A stretch of DNA of 64,000 nt from Corallium rubrum (lineage: Eukaryota > Cnidaria > Anthozoa > Scleralcyonacea > Coralliidae). Below, piece after piece: positions 30,306 to 38,706 of the stretch. The notes beneath the pieces were generated by a model that was not told the origin of the DNA, made no database searches, and saw nothing but the letters and a program-made list of their open reading frames with translations. Each line of letters begins with the position of its first letter. Positions within the stretch are counted from its first letter, which is position 1. The position numbers and the translations under genes were made by a program. The stretch is from the NCBI GenBank assembly GCA_964035015.1, contig OZ036001.1:16654111-16718110 (forward strand), written 5' to 3'.

Positions 30306-30944
30306 TTAAAAAAAATTATCGGAATAAATTACATGTGTTTCATACGTTACGTAGGGTAAATCCCCTATCCCGTATTTTACACCTTTTTTTGTTTTAATAT
30401 ATTCTGTAAATTCAATATGTTGAAGTAAAATTAAATCGTCGTCTCGGGATAAATCATATTTTAAATTGTCAATTTTAACTGAACTTGAAAACATAGGTAA
30501 ACTAAAATACGCATTTTTTGAATCCCGAGGAATTATTTGATTCGATGATATATAATTCTCAACATAAGGAGTAGTTTTGAACAATTCTTTATTTACTTGA
30601 AGTATAGTGAAAAAAATACTACCATTTTCTTGATCCGCCACATTTTTAGAAATTTTTATTTCTATAGAATCAATAATTTTTCTTTTTCGCCACACGTCTA
30701 CATCGGGAGTATGCGTTAAAGAAAATGCATAGGCGTTTTGCTGTTTCGCTCCTGAATTTATAGGGTTGAAAGTAATAACTCTCGTTTTCTCATTAACATA
30801 AGGATCGATAATAGCGCCTTGACGCGCACTTTGTTCTCGAAAATGATATTTGTGATCGGCACGCTTCACTGGTATTTTCCCAACATCGTCTGCTGAATGA
30901 AACCAAAAACGCGGGTTTTTTATAATAATTTTTTTATCAGCCAT
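30306..30944 (-). CDS. Hypothetical beta-rich protein, 212 aa
   Basis: ATG at 30944. Rich in alternating hydrophobic strands (IEIKISKNV, SIFFTILQVNKELF, YVTYETHVIYSDNFF), with no signal peptide. It could be a minor virion or vertex protein. Not recognised. Its start overlaps the end of the upstream gene by eight bases. Confidence 0.55.
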   Translation of the reverse strand: MADKKIIIKNPRFWFHSADDVGKIPVKRADHKYHFREQSARQGAIIDPYVNEKTRVITFNPINSGAKQQNAYAFSLTHTPDVDVWRKRKIIDSIEIKISKNVADQENGSIFFTILQVNKELFKTTPYVENYISSNQIIPRDSKNAYFSLPMFSSSVKIDNLKYDLSRDDDLILLQHIEFTEYIKTKKGVKYGIGDLPYVTYETHVIYSDNFF

Positions 30945-31569
30945 AAGAATACAAAATTTTATCTCTTTTTTCTGTGTCGTGTGTTAACTCGGCGAGCCGT
31001 GCTGCGAAAAGCCTAACCTCGTATAAAGAACAATGAACACCATGTCTCACATGTTCCCTGCAGATCTTTATATCTTTAAGAAAATATCTAGCTATTTTTT
31101 CATATTTTTCCACGCCGAAATGTTCTAAATTTACACAATCCACACCCGTTAGCTTGCATAAATCAGATTCAATTTTACCCCCTTTATATCCAAATAAAAT
31201 CTCGGGTTTTCCACTAAATTTTTTTTTAAAATTGGCTAAAAATTCCGCTTGACTGTAATATCGTGGGTTTTTTCGATAATTATATAACTTTAGACCGTGA
31301 ATCTGAAATTGATGATAAATGGTGCGTTTATCTTGTTTACTCATTTTTCCGTAATCTTGAGCATCTTCGATAAAACAATGAAACATTTCATATTTCCCAC
31401 TATCCATATAAATCAGCGAAACCTCGCGAAAATAAACCAGCGAATTAATGCGATAACATTCACAATCCATAATATGCGTAACATTTTTTAATATTTCTTC
31501 TCCTTTTGGTCCTAATAAATCCACATGATTTACAACTTTATTAAACTCGCTGTCGTAACGCGAATACAT
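30937..31569 (-). CDS. Possible RNase H-fold nuclease-like protein, 210 aa
   Basis: It begins with HIMDCECYRI (D-x-E), followed by FREVSLIYMDSG, then YHQFQIHGL, EILFGYKGGKIESDL and a C-terminal ICREHVRHGVHCSLYEVRLFAARL. This order resembles an uncharacterised family common in invertebrate genomes and mobile elements whose start has a D-x-E strand like DEDD exonucleases. I recognise the family pattern but not a proven activity. Confidence 0.5.
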   Translation of the reverse strand: MYSRYDSEFNKVVNHVDLLGPKGEEILKNVTHIMDCECYRINSLVYFREVSLIYMDSGKYEMFHCFIEDAQDYGKMSKQDKRTIYHQFQIHGLKLYNYRKNPRYYSQAEFLANFKKKFSGKPEILFGYKGGKIESDLCKLTGVDCVNLEHFGVEKYEKIARYFLKDIKICREHVRHGVHCSLYEVRLFAARLAELTHDTEKRDKILYSYG

Positions 31570-31593
31570 CTTTACAACAGAATGATTAAAAAA

Positions 31594-32058
31594 TTAAAAA
31601 GACGTCAATTTATCTTTAAAGTATTCATAATTATCTTTACATAATTTACGCATGTGCGTACCGCATTTCACCATTTTTAACAAGTTAGTGACAAGCGTCA
31701 CATCGTACATGGGCATACATTGTTTAATATCAGAAATAAAAATATCGCGCACTTCAAGCGGTTTTAATTCTTTCATGGCGTCGTCGAGAAACAGTTCGAC
31801 TTTTTCTTCCTGTGTAATGACACAACCGCACTGATCAAAGTAAACCTTGTTGATATTCTTGCTTATCAGCTCCAAAATACATCGTTCAAACACTTCGACC
31901 TCATGTTTATGTAGCGCTTCTGCTGGTGATGATGATGGCGATAATGTCGATGAAGGACCAACATCTTCTTCTTCTAATTCATTCTTTTCCTTTTTTTTTC
32001 TCTCCGCGTCCAACACTGCTTTATCAAAATCTGCTGTGCATATGAAAACACGCTTCAT
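31594..32058 (-). CDS. Hypothetical protein, 154 aa
   Basis: ATG at 32058. Charged N-terminus with a Ser/Pro-rich linker (STLSPSSSPAE), then a helical domain with Cys at CGCV, KQCMP, KCGTH, KLCKDN. Not recognised. Continues the minus-strand run with 24-bp spacing. Confidence 0.5.
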   Translation of the reverse strand: MKRVFICTADFDKAVLDAERKKKEKNELEEEDVGPSSTLSPSSSPAEALHKHEVEVFERCILELISKNINKVYFDQCGCVITQEEKVELFLDDAMKELKPLEVRDIFISDIKQCMPMYDVTLVTNLLKMVKCGTHMRKLCKDNYEYFKDKLTSF

Positions 32059-32059
32059 G

Positions 32060-32211
32060 TTTACACGTTGTGTGTGTGGTGAATCGTTTCTCCCAACGCT
32101 GTTTCCTCTTTATACAGTTGCACCGAGAACACGCAATACGCATTCCAATCGTTTTCGGTGAAATTCTTCTGCATCCTCGTCGCTCATCACCACACTACTC
32201 GACGATGCCAT
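32060..32211 (-). pseudogene. Decayed fusion copy of the 10357 and 10638 genes
   Basis: The ATG at 32211 opens MASSSSVVMSDEDAEE, matching MASRGNSVMSDEEE of the 10357 gene. In another frame a few bases on, RIACSRCNCIKRKQRWEKRF matches the Cys motif and basic tail of the zinc-ribbon gene at 10638. The sequence between them is deleted. It shows that a two-gene block of the left arm was once copied to the right arm, or the reverse, and then collapsed. Confidence 0.55.
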
Positions 32212-32216
32212 GTTTT

Positions 32217-32448
32217 AAATTAATTAATTAATTAATTAATTAATTAAAACAACGGGTTTTTTATAAGTCAGCCCTCATTATAAATTCAAATATTTTTTTT
32301 ATGGTTCAACAAATTAAAAAATTTGTTTTTTTCTGCTAAAAAATCAAATTGTTTAAGAGATCGTATAAAATGCTGAAGTGTGTCGAAAATCAAATAAGGC
32401 CGTTTCAAAACCCGTTTACGACGCGCATATCACTTACCAGAATTCTCG
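32217..32448. other. Spacer with (TTAA)n
   Basis: TTAA repeats at 32217-32246 are followed by AT-rich DNA between divergent genes (minus-strand remnant and the plus-strand 32449 gene). Probably promoter DNA; no frame. Confidence 0.4.
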
Positions 32449-33750
32449 ATGAATAAACGTTCAAGAGAAAATGAAGAAGAAAAAGAAGGAGATAAACGTC
32501 GTCGTCAAGAAGAAGAAGAAATAGACGAAGAAGAAGAAGAAGAAGAAGAAGAAGAAGAAGAAGAAGAAGAAGAAGAAGAAGAAGAAGAAGAAGAAGAAGA
32601 AGAAGAAGAAGAAGAAACACCCATTGCTGATTTATTAAAAATGGTGCTGATGTTCACATGTCATTTTCGTTTTTTTCCCAACCGAGAAATCGGGTTGCTA
32701 TACTGGTTGATGGGTTTGGCGGATATATACGAAGGGGGCTACATAAGACTGGTTCCACGACGTACAACGGGTGGAACGATTACATGCTGGGATATCCCAC
32801 ATCAATATTGGTGCTACTATGGTGGGGGTGTATACCGTGGTGGTGTTGAAAGACTACGTCATGTCATCGTCAGAAATGAAAATATTTATATAACAATCCC
32901 ATATATGCAGAGAAGAGATGAAGAAAACTGGTGTATTAAAAATCAGCGGGATCAATTAATATTAATCAAAGACAAACGATTTTTTTTTTCATTATTTCCT
33001 AAAAGAGGGTGTCTAATATATAATTCTTTTTATTTCCCTATATTACCCGCTCACTTTGAAGCATGGCACGCTGATATTTACCATCGAGTAGGAATTATAA
33101 ATAACAATAGTATGTATGTGCCTTACTCTTTCTGGATATATCGTAGTTGTTGGGGTACGTGCACCTCATTACACGCTATATTTTCATATATACATATAAA
33201 ACACGGTAATGAAGGTGTGAGTATAGCGGTGTATTTATATTACAAATCACCAAATTTTTTCCACCAAGCGCTCAAATGCAGAAACGGCGAAATAAGTGTG
33301 ACTTTTTTGTTAAGTATAACCTGTTGCTTTATTTGTTTTTGCGAAAACCACAACCCACGCGGTATGATTAGCAAAAAAACACATACTTACGACGTTTCTG
33401 AAATTCTTTCACAAGACGAAAATCTTACAATATGTCGTTTTAAAAATTGTAAGGAAAAAAATTCAGCGGATTTAGACACGCGTGAATTTGAAATGTTTGA
33501 CTATGACTCTGTGTCAAAAAAATCAATAAAACAATTAAAACAAAACTTAACACTTCTTTCAGAACCAGTTATCACATTAACTAATCTTGAACCGGAAGAA
33601 TATATTTTTACCCAAGAAACAACCATTCACGCGATAAGTGTCAAATACATTCGCAACGTTAACGAGGAGTTAAGAGATTTTATTAGGTGTTTCTTCACAT
33701 CTGTATTTTCTACCGAAAGTTTTATTGCTTATTTAAAAAAATTACTCTAA
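32449..33750 (+). CDS. GLLYW/CENHNP family protein B with poly-Glu, 433 aa
   Basis: Paralogue of the 14256 protein: IGLLYWLMGLADIYEGGYI near residue 80, FCENHNPRG near residue 305 and ICRFKNCKEK after it. The first 55 residues are extra: a charged region and a poly-Glu run from (GAA)n at 32513-32615. It also has about 80 residues more at the C-terminus. The last codons overlap the convergent Fic gene by nine bases. Function unknown. Confidence 0.65.
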   Translation: MNKRSRENEEEKEGDKRRRQEEEEIDEEEEEEEEEEEEEEEEEEEEEEEEEEEEEETPIADLLKMVLMFTCHFRFFPNREIGLLYWLMGLADIYEGGYIRLVPRRTTGGTITCWDIPHQYWCYYGGGVYRGGVERLRHVIVRNENIYITIPYMQRRDEENWCIKNQRDQLILIKDKRFFFSLFPKRGCLIYNSFYFPILPAHFEAWHADIYHRVGIINNNSMYVPYSFWIYRSCWGTCTSLHAIFSYIHIKHGNEGVSIAVYLYYKSPNFFHQALKCRNGEISVTFLLSITCCFICFCENHNPRGMISKKTHTYDVSEILSQDENLTICRFKNCKEKNSADLDTREFEMFDYDSVSKKSIKQLKQNLTLLSEPVITLTNLEPEEYIFTQETTIHAISVKYIRNVNEELRDFIRCFFTSVFSTESFIAYLKKLL

Positions 33751-34331
33751 TATATATTTCAAATTATTAAACAGCGAGTGTACATGCGATTTTCTATCTT
33801 CAAAAACACGCTGACCTTCTTTACATTGTAATATTTCTAGTTGCTCACATAACATTTTGTGTTGTTCAAAAGACTTTATCTTACATGATAAATTATCTCT
33901 CAATATAGCGTGTAAAGCTTTTCCTACTCGACCATTGCCGTCGCCAAACGGATGTATATATTCAAATATATAATATATTCGAGTGGGTGTCAAATTCAAC
34001 ACGTCATCCCTAATTCTACGATAATGTTCGTCTAATAAATCCATGTAAATTTCGATATACTCGGGCGCTGGTGGTGTGTGCATCCCACAATATCTGTAAT
34101 TTATTGAATATTCACCCCCATTGTAATTTTTCATACAACGCTTGTGTAAATAAACGCATATTTCACTTATTTGCATTTGTTCTCGATCTGATTTTTTTAA
34201 CCGGTAAAAATCACTTAAACCACGAGCATATTTCGCACAAATATAAAAAAAAATTCATCCTCTTCATTTTCTTCCATGAGCACAGCATAGTACGAGAATA
34301 TTTTGATTTTTAAATGATGTTCCAAATTCAT
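33742..34331 (-). pseudogene. Fic-domain protein, frame break in a T-run
   Basis: The core motif HPFGDGNGRVGK (usual HPFx[D/E]GNGRxGR) sits near the middle, preceded by YRYCGMHTPPAPEYIEIYM and LTPTRIYYIFEYI as in Fic/Doc proteins. Catalytic His and the phosphate-binding loop are present; the final Arg is Lys. The ATG at 34331 overlaps the previous stop (ATGA); an indel in the 9-base homopolymer at 34245-34253 separates the first 28 codons from the rest. An internal ATG at 34176 would give 144 residues with the whole core. Fic enzymes transfer AMP or related groups to protein hydroxyls; a host target is inference. Confidence 0.78.
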
Positions 34332-34669
34332 TTCTTCTTTACACCCCAATATCCGGTGTCAAATTTCACGTCAATACACTGCTTGAGGTGTGGACAAGTG
34401 AATCTTGTAATATCTCTAATCAAAAATTCTTCTTGTTTTTCTACACCTTCAAAAAATACGATGAGCAGCGAATAATACGCAATAATATCCCTAATAGTAT
34501 AGCGTTGAATATTCTCGTAAATACCCGGGAGTTGCGCCTTCAAAATATTAGCGGATATATTTTCAAAAAGATTTCTTTGTTGCAACACACATTCTTTAAT
34601 TTTTTTCTTAAATACATCGCGCGCCGTAGTAACACCGTTTTTATTCACTTCCTCTATTATAAATTCCAT
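34328..34669 (-). CDS. YW-motif protein 5 (Fic upstream partner)
   Basis: 113 residues from the ATG at 34669. Helical, ending KFDTGYWGVKKK, the aromatic motif of the left-arm YW family. Its TGA overlaps the Fic ATG, so the two are likely co-expressed. Bacterial Fic toxins often have a small upstream antitoxin gene; no antitoxin motif is visible, so that idea is only a suggestion. Confidence 0.5.
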   Translation of the reverse strand: MEFIIEEVNKNGVTTARDVFKKKIKECVLQQRNLFENISANILKAQLPGIYENIQRYTIRDIIAYYSLLIVFFEGVEKQEEFLIRDITRFTCPHLKQCIDVKFDTGYWGVKKK

Positions 34670-34789
34670 TTCTAATAACACGAAAAACAAAAACAGCGTT
34701 TTTTTATACCTCTATTTTTTTAAAACCCATTACAAACTAAAAAAAACATCAAATATTTCTTCTTTTAAAACTACTTAAATTATATAATT

Positions 34790-35643
34790 TTACTTTTTTT
34801 TACCGGTTTTATCCGGCAACACATACCTCGCCGCTATCAGCTCTAATGTAGCTAACTTATCTTTTATTTTGACTAATTTTTTTATTTTTTTTTGTTTTTC
34901 ATTGTATATGTGTTTCAGTTCTTTAAATTTATTTTCTGCAGTAACTACCACGTCTTTATCGTATCTATTTAGTATGGCATACGTATCAATAAGTAGATCT
35001 TTTTTTTTAAAACACAACGTTCGTCGATAATTTCTTTTATCTACATGTTCTTCTAATCTACTAAAATCTAACTCGTTATACGCTTGTCTTAAAATGCCAA
35101 TGTTTTTCCCCTGTGGTCGAACCGCCGCGGTTTGAGGCGATGTCCGAGCTTCATTCGTAGTAGTAGGCGTAGGAAGATGAAATTTAACTCTCCTAGATTA
35201 AGAACATCACCAGTATCAGCGTTACTGCTACAAGCACCAATGGGATCGACAACTAGTTCTTTTTCTTCTAGCACCTCCTGCGTGAACACATGCGGGGTTT
35301 CATCGTCGTCGGGAAGAGGTGATAATGGCGGTAAACTACCGCTGTTTTGCAATTCCGTGAAGAAATCCACCACAACACCCCCACTCTCTGCTAACCACTT
35401 TTGTCGCTCGTTCGCAATTGCTTCGGTTCGCTCTTTCTCCAACATCGCAACGCGCTCTTTCTCTAACCTGATAGTCTGCTCTCTCCGTTTTGCGGTTGCT
35501 ACTCGCTGCTCCTCATCCCTCGCTGCAGCAGCGCGTTTTTCCTTCTCTTCTTTCGCCACCCGTTCGTTATTTATTCTCATGACTTCGTTGATATCGATCT
35601 TGTTTTCACCAATAAAATTATAGAAAACAGACAGCGAATCCAT
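34790..35643 (-). pseudogene. Coiled-coil protein, one frame break, about 280 aa
   Basis: The ATG at 35643 opens a 185-codon frame: folded start (FYNFIGENKIDINEVM), long charged coiled coil (residues 25-90, repeated KERVA.LEKER), acidic Pro-rich linker. Near 35135-35185 the coding frame changes; the shifted frame continues with TPTTTNEARTSPQ and QAYNELDFSRLEEHVDK to 34790 without a start of its own. Both halves look like one protein. Not recognised; coiled coil suggests a scaffold. Confidence 0.55.
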
Positions 35644-35770
35644 ACTCTTTCTCTCTCTCTCTCAGAAATGTGGAAAATCTATTTTTCATAAGCTTTTATA
35701 CGCGCATATTTTAGAACAAATTAAGTTTCTCTCTACCAATAAGATTGTGTAATTTTTTAAAAACTGAAAA

Positions 35771-35893
35771 ATGTGTGAAAAATGCGCGGAATTCACCCTT
35801 GTTGTGAAAGAATATTTAATCCCGATCACTGAAATTGACATGTTGACTTATAAAAATACCGTGTTTAAAGACGGTAAACTATGTCAATGTTGA
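35771..35893 (+). CDS. Short ORF, 40 aa
   Basis: ATG after AAAACTGAAAA. MCEKCAEFTLVVKEYLIP, ending in CQC. It contains one copy of the TGTTGACTTATAAAA word, so it may be just promoter DNA that happens to be open. Low confidence. Confidence 0.25.
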   Translation: MCEKCAEFTLVVKEYLIPITEIDMLTYKNTVFKDGKLCQC

Positions 35894-35917
35894 CTTATAA
35901 AAGTTCCGTGTTAAAGA
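35838..35917 (+). promoter_or_regulatory. Two direct copies of TGTTGACTTATAAAA, promoter-like
   Basis: The unit TGTTGACTTATAAAA plus CCGTGTT(T)AAAGACG occurs twice about 49 bp apart, 35-115 bp upstream of the gene at 35952. The word includes a TATAAA box. Related copies stand before the gene at 10357. Confidence 0.5.
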
Positions 35918-35951
35918 CGAAAACGAAGAAAAAAGCTAACTGTAGAGAAAA

Positions 35952-36429
35952 ATGAGCAAAAAAAAAGAAAAAGGAGAAGAAGAAGAAGAAGAAGAAATCG
36001 GTTCAAATACAATGTTATACCTAACACAACAGCTGAAGAAAAAAGGATTATGCCATTGAATGTAGCGAGGATATCTTAAAGATTATTCAACCTGTTGCTA
36101 TGCGACTATGGTGTGTAACAACATTAGCTGATGCACCGGAAAGATGCTGTGTGAAAAAATGTGAGCGAATTCCCAACGTTTTCGGTGTGAGCGTAGATGA
36201 ATGCGCTGTCGGTGTGCGTGCCATATTCCCATGCTGTCTACAACACGCTGTATCAAGCGAAACACTTCAATTAAATGACTATGCTTTATTAGCACGCGTC
36301 CCTAAACGTTTTTTACATCGAGATCTAGAAAGTCTACCGTCAGTTGAATATGCTCGTCTAAAATCATTACTTAAAACAAATTTTGACAGATTAACAACAT
36401 TCGGCAATATTAATAAACTTTGTTCATAG
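35952..36429 (+). pseudogene. Hypothetical Cys-containing protein, frame break in an A-run
   Basis: The ATG at 35952 opens MSKKKEKG, a Glu run from (GAA)n, then IGSNTMLYLTQQLKKK. An indel in the A6 at 36039-36044 shifts to the frame reading DYAIECSEDILKIIQPV and on through RLWCVTTLADAPERCC to 36429. A start at the internal ATG at 36100 would give 109 residues. Cys-rich in the middle; not recognised. Confidence 0.5.
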
Positions 36430-36447
36430 TTTCAATAAAAAACGAGT

Positions 36448-36687
36448 TTAATGTAATGTGTTTTTCTTTCGTTCTTCTTCCTTCTTCTTCTTCACCTCCT
36501 TCTCTATAAGAACAACATGTTTCGCCCCATCCTTATAAACCCCAGTAACTGTGTCGTCCAAATTCAGATGGTAAACGCGCTTATCAGGATAGTCGCAATA
36601 ACAGCAGTCTTTGGTAACATCACCAGCATCACCAGCTAATAATAATGAAGATATAAGAAAGAACGATATAACCCAATAAAAATTCAT
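36448..36687 (-). CDS. Small secreted protein with signal peptide, 79 aa
   Basis: ATG at 36687. MNFYWVISFFLISSLLLAG is a classic signal peptide with a likely cut after GDA or AG. The mature part starts with DVTKDCCYCDYP, a short beta-rich domain (VYHLNLDDTVTGVYKDGAKH), and ends in a Lys/Glu tail. It is the only clearly secreted product of the element and lies next to the right end. Function unknown. Confidence 0.55.
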   Translation of the reverse strand: MNFYWVISFFLISSLLLAGDAGDVTKDCCYCDYPDKRVYHLNLDDTVTGVYKDGAKHVVLIEKEVKKKKEEERKKNTLH

Positions 36688-36699
36688 CTTCAAAGACAG

Positions 36700-37000
36700 A
36701 CTTTGTGACCACTCGACACACGTATCAAATTTATACTGTGTTATTTTAAATTTATTCAGACCAATATTTTTAAAAAATACAATAAAAAAAATAAAAAAAC
36801 ATGAAAATCAGTTACATATACATGCACATTTGCACACGTTTGCACATATATGCTGGCAAAAGCACGTTTTGCTTAAAAAACACTTACTAGACGCGCGTTG
36901 GGTAAAGATTTTTTTTTTCTATCTCTCTCGTAACCAAATTTACCCAAACCCCGGATCACGACTATCTTTGACAAAATGAGTCACATTTTTTACACCGTCT
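36700..37000. other. AT-rich noncoding DNA
   Basis: Nothing coding seen. Short alternating words (ATATACATGCACATTTGCACACG and similar, about 36820-36855) give a small local repeat. Confidence 0.4.
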
Positions 37001-37001
37001 A

Positions 37002-37212
37002 ACAGGAATACGAAAATTACCCGTCTAACAGGAATACGAAATTTCACCGTTTTCCCTGAACCCAATTAACAATTCACATTTTAATACAAATATTTATTTT
37101 TCTATGTCAACAGGAATACGAAATTTTTCCGTTTTCCCAGATCAAATTAACAATTCACTACAAATATTTATTTTTTCTATGGCAACAGGAATAAGAAATT
37201 TTACCCATTTTT
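37002..37212. repeat. Tandem repeat around ACAGGAATACGAAATTT
   Basis: ACAGGAATACGAAA or near copies occur at about 37002, 37028, 37109 and 37184; the last two belong to units of roughly 75-80 bp that also share CAATTAACAATTCAC and ACAAATATTTATTTTT. Noncoding. It mirrors in position the repeat block at 12255-12530 in the left arm. Confidence 0.65.
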
Positions 37213-37368
37213 TCCCAAAAAAAGCACATTCCTAAAAATTTCCCAAAAAAATTCACAGCATAAATTAAACTACAACGATTGAGTCATTTATTTTTATTTT
37301 TTAAAACCTCATAAGAAATAAAAAACACATGTAGAAATTTCACAACCACCATTATGAGATCGACTAGC

Positions 37369-37421
37369 AAAGAAATCACACCACCGACGCTGTGGTGGGT
37401 AATCTAAAAATTGATTTCTTT
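37369..37421. repeat. Nested hairpin AAAGAAATCA / TGATTTCTTT
   Basis: Outer 10-bp arms at 37369-37378 and 37412-37421; inside them CACCACC and GTGGTGGG form a second stem. Could be a transcription end or recombination structure; no further evidence. Confidence 0.45.
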
Positions 37422-37666
37422 ACGGTAAATCTTCAAATAAATCAATTTTTTGCGTTATCCACAGTTTTTTTTAGAGAAATGAAGAAATGATGTGGTCTGC
37501 AAAACGTCACAGAGCACGTTCCAGCACTTAAACACACAGGATGTTGAATGTCAAAGAAGAAGACGCTGACATACAACAGTAAAAAAACAAACCTTTGAAT
37601 ACAAGACGGTGTGCTCGCTATTCCATCTCTATTCAAAGCTTGTTACCTGTTGTTATACCGCAGAAA

Positions 37667-37741
37667 AGAAGAAGAAGAAGAAGAAGAAGAAGAAGAAGAA
37701 GAAGAAGAAGAAGAAGAAGAAGAAGAAGAAGAAGAAGAAGA
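37667..37741. repeat. (AAG)n microsatellite
   Basis: About 25 pure AAG repeats on the plus strand in the noncoding right end of the element. The open frames across it encode only homopolymers. Confidence 0.9.
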
Positions 37742-37977
37742 CAAGAACATCGGAAAGAAAGAAAGAAACAGCGTTGGAACAACAATCAAGCCGCCTCAAT
37801 GAATTCCACACAGCAAGAATTGCATAACTTGATGTGCGGAATACATTGAAGGTCTTGAAACATTCTTCAGGGTTTTCAAGGCAAATGATGTTGAAATTAA
37901 GTTTTAAAATTTTTGATTTCATCATCATTTCGTCTGAAGCCTCTAGAACAAACGAAGAACAACAAGGATGATTTTTA

Positions 37978-38042
37978 GATAACTCTTTGGAAAAGAACAA
38001 GTCTATCATTTACTGATAGACGTTCCTCTCCAAAGAATTATT
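37978..38042. repeat. Imperfect hairpin, about 30-bp arms, 5-bp loop
   Basis: The arm ending AACAAGTCTATCA (to 38008) is matched by TGATAGACGTTCC (from 38014); CTCTTTGG and CCAAAGAATT pair further out. It lies about 125 bp inside the right TIR and has no counterpart at the left end. Confidence 0.6.
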
Positions 38043-38166
38043 TATTTATACATTATTTTGCTGAGAAAAGACGAAGAAGAAGAAAAGAAGAAGGCGGGCA
38101 AGGATTTGAATATACACTCGGTATAACGGCACACTGGTATTATTCAAAACTTATTTACCTGTTAAC

Positions 38167-38334
38167 AAGAAACACACAGCAGACAACACTCACCGCACGC
38201 AGAACAATAAACAATAAAAAAAACATACAACACACCCCCCTCCTCTCCCTCGCACACCCCACCCACCCCCGAAAAAAAACACCCCTTCCCCCTCCTCAAA
38301 AAAACAATATGCTAATGAAGAGAGCCAACACCCA
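38167..38334 (-). repeat. Right terminal inverted repeat of the Polinton
   Basis: The complement of the left repeat, from CAGACAACACTCACCGCACG to the outer end GAGAGCCAACACCCA. It runs straight into a TA microsatellite, so no target duplication can be read. Confidence 0.9.
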
Positions 38335-38550
<216 letters not shown>

Positions 38551-38553
38551 TAT

Positions 38554-38706
38554 ATGAAGGTTGAGTTCCTTCCAAATGATCCCAATCAGGTATTAGCTTT
38601 AGCGGATACTTGTTTGATCCCAACATGTCACAAGGAATATAAAGAGTTCGTGAAATATATGGATATTTCAGTTTCCTATGGCAAAGTCGGATTTGGAAAA
38701 ATGTAG
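38554..38706 (+). CDS. Short ORF or terminal exon, 50 codons
   Basis: Natural-looking frame [20 protein letters not shown] continuing to KVGFGKM and a TAG stop, right after the TA tract. It may be the last exon of a host or transposon gene cut off by the Polinton or microsatellite. Not recognised. Confidence 0.3.
   Translation: MKVEFLPNDPNQVLALADTCLIPTCHKEYKEFVKYMDISVSYGKVGFGKM

Larger units (their letters stand above)
8061..38334. mobile_element. Polinton/Maverick (adintovirus-like) element, 30.3 kb
   Basis: The block is bounded by inverted repeats (8061-8223 and 38167-38334) and encodes the diagnostic Polinton set: DDE integrase, protein-primed family B DNA polymerase, FtsK/HerA-type packaging ATPase, adenain-like protease, penton-like and hexon-like capsid proteins. 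About 25 further small genes fill the arms. Gene density, ATGA overlaps and A-runs before start codons look viral rather than host-like. Several core genes are frame-broken, so this copy is probably not active as it stands. Polintons normally make 6-bp target duplications; none is visible (AGAGAG left, TATATA right). Confidence 0.93.

Noticed and set aside
35132-35623. 163-codon Ser/Arg-rich frame opposite the coiled-coil gene
   Set aside because: Antisense of a charged coiled-coil coding region; composition is explained by the complement.
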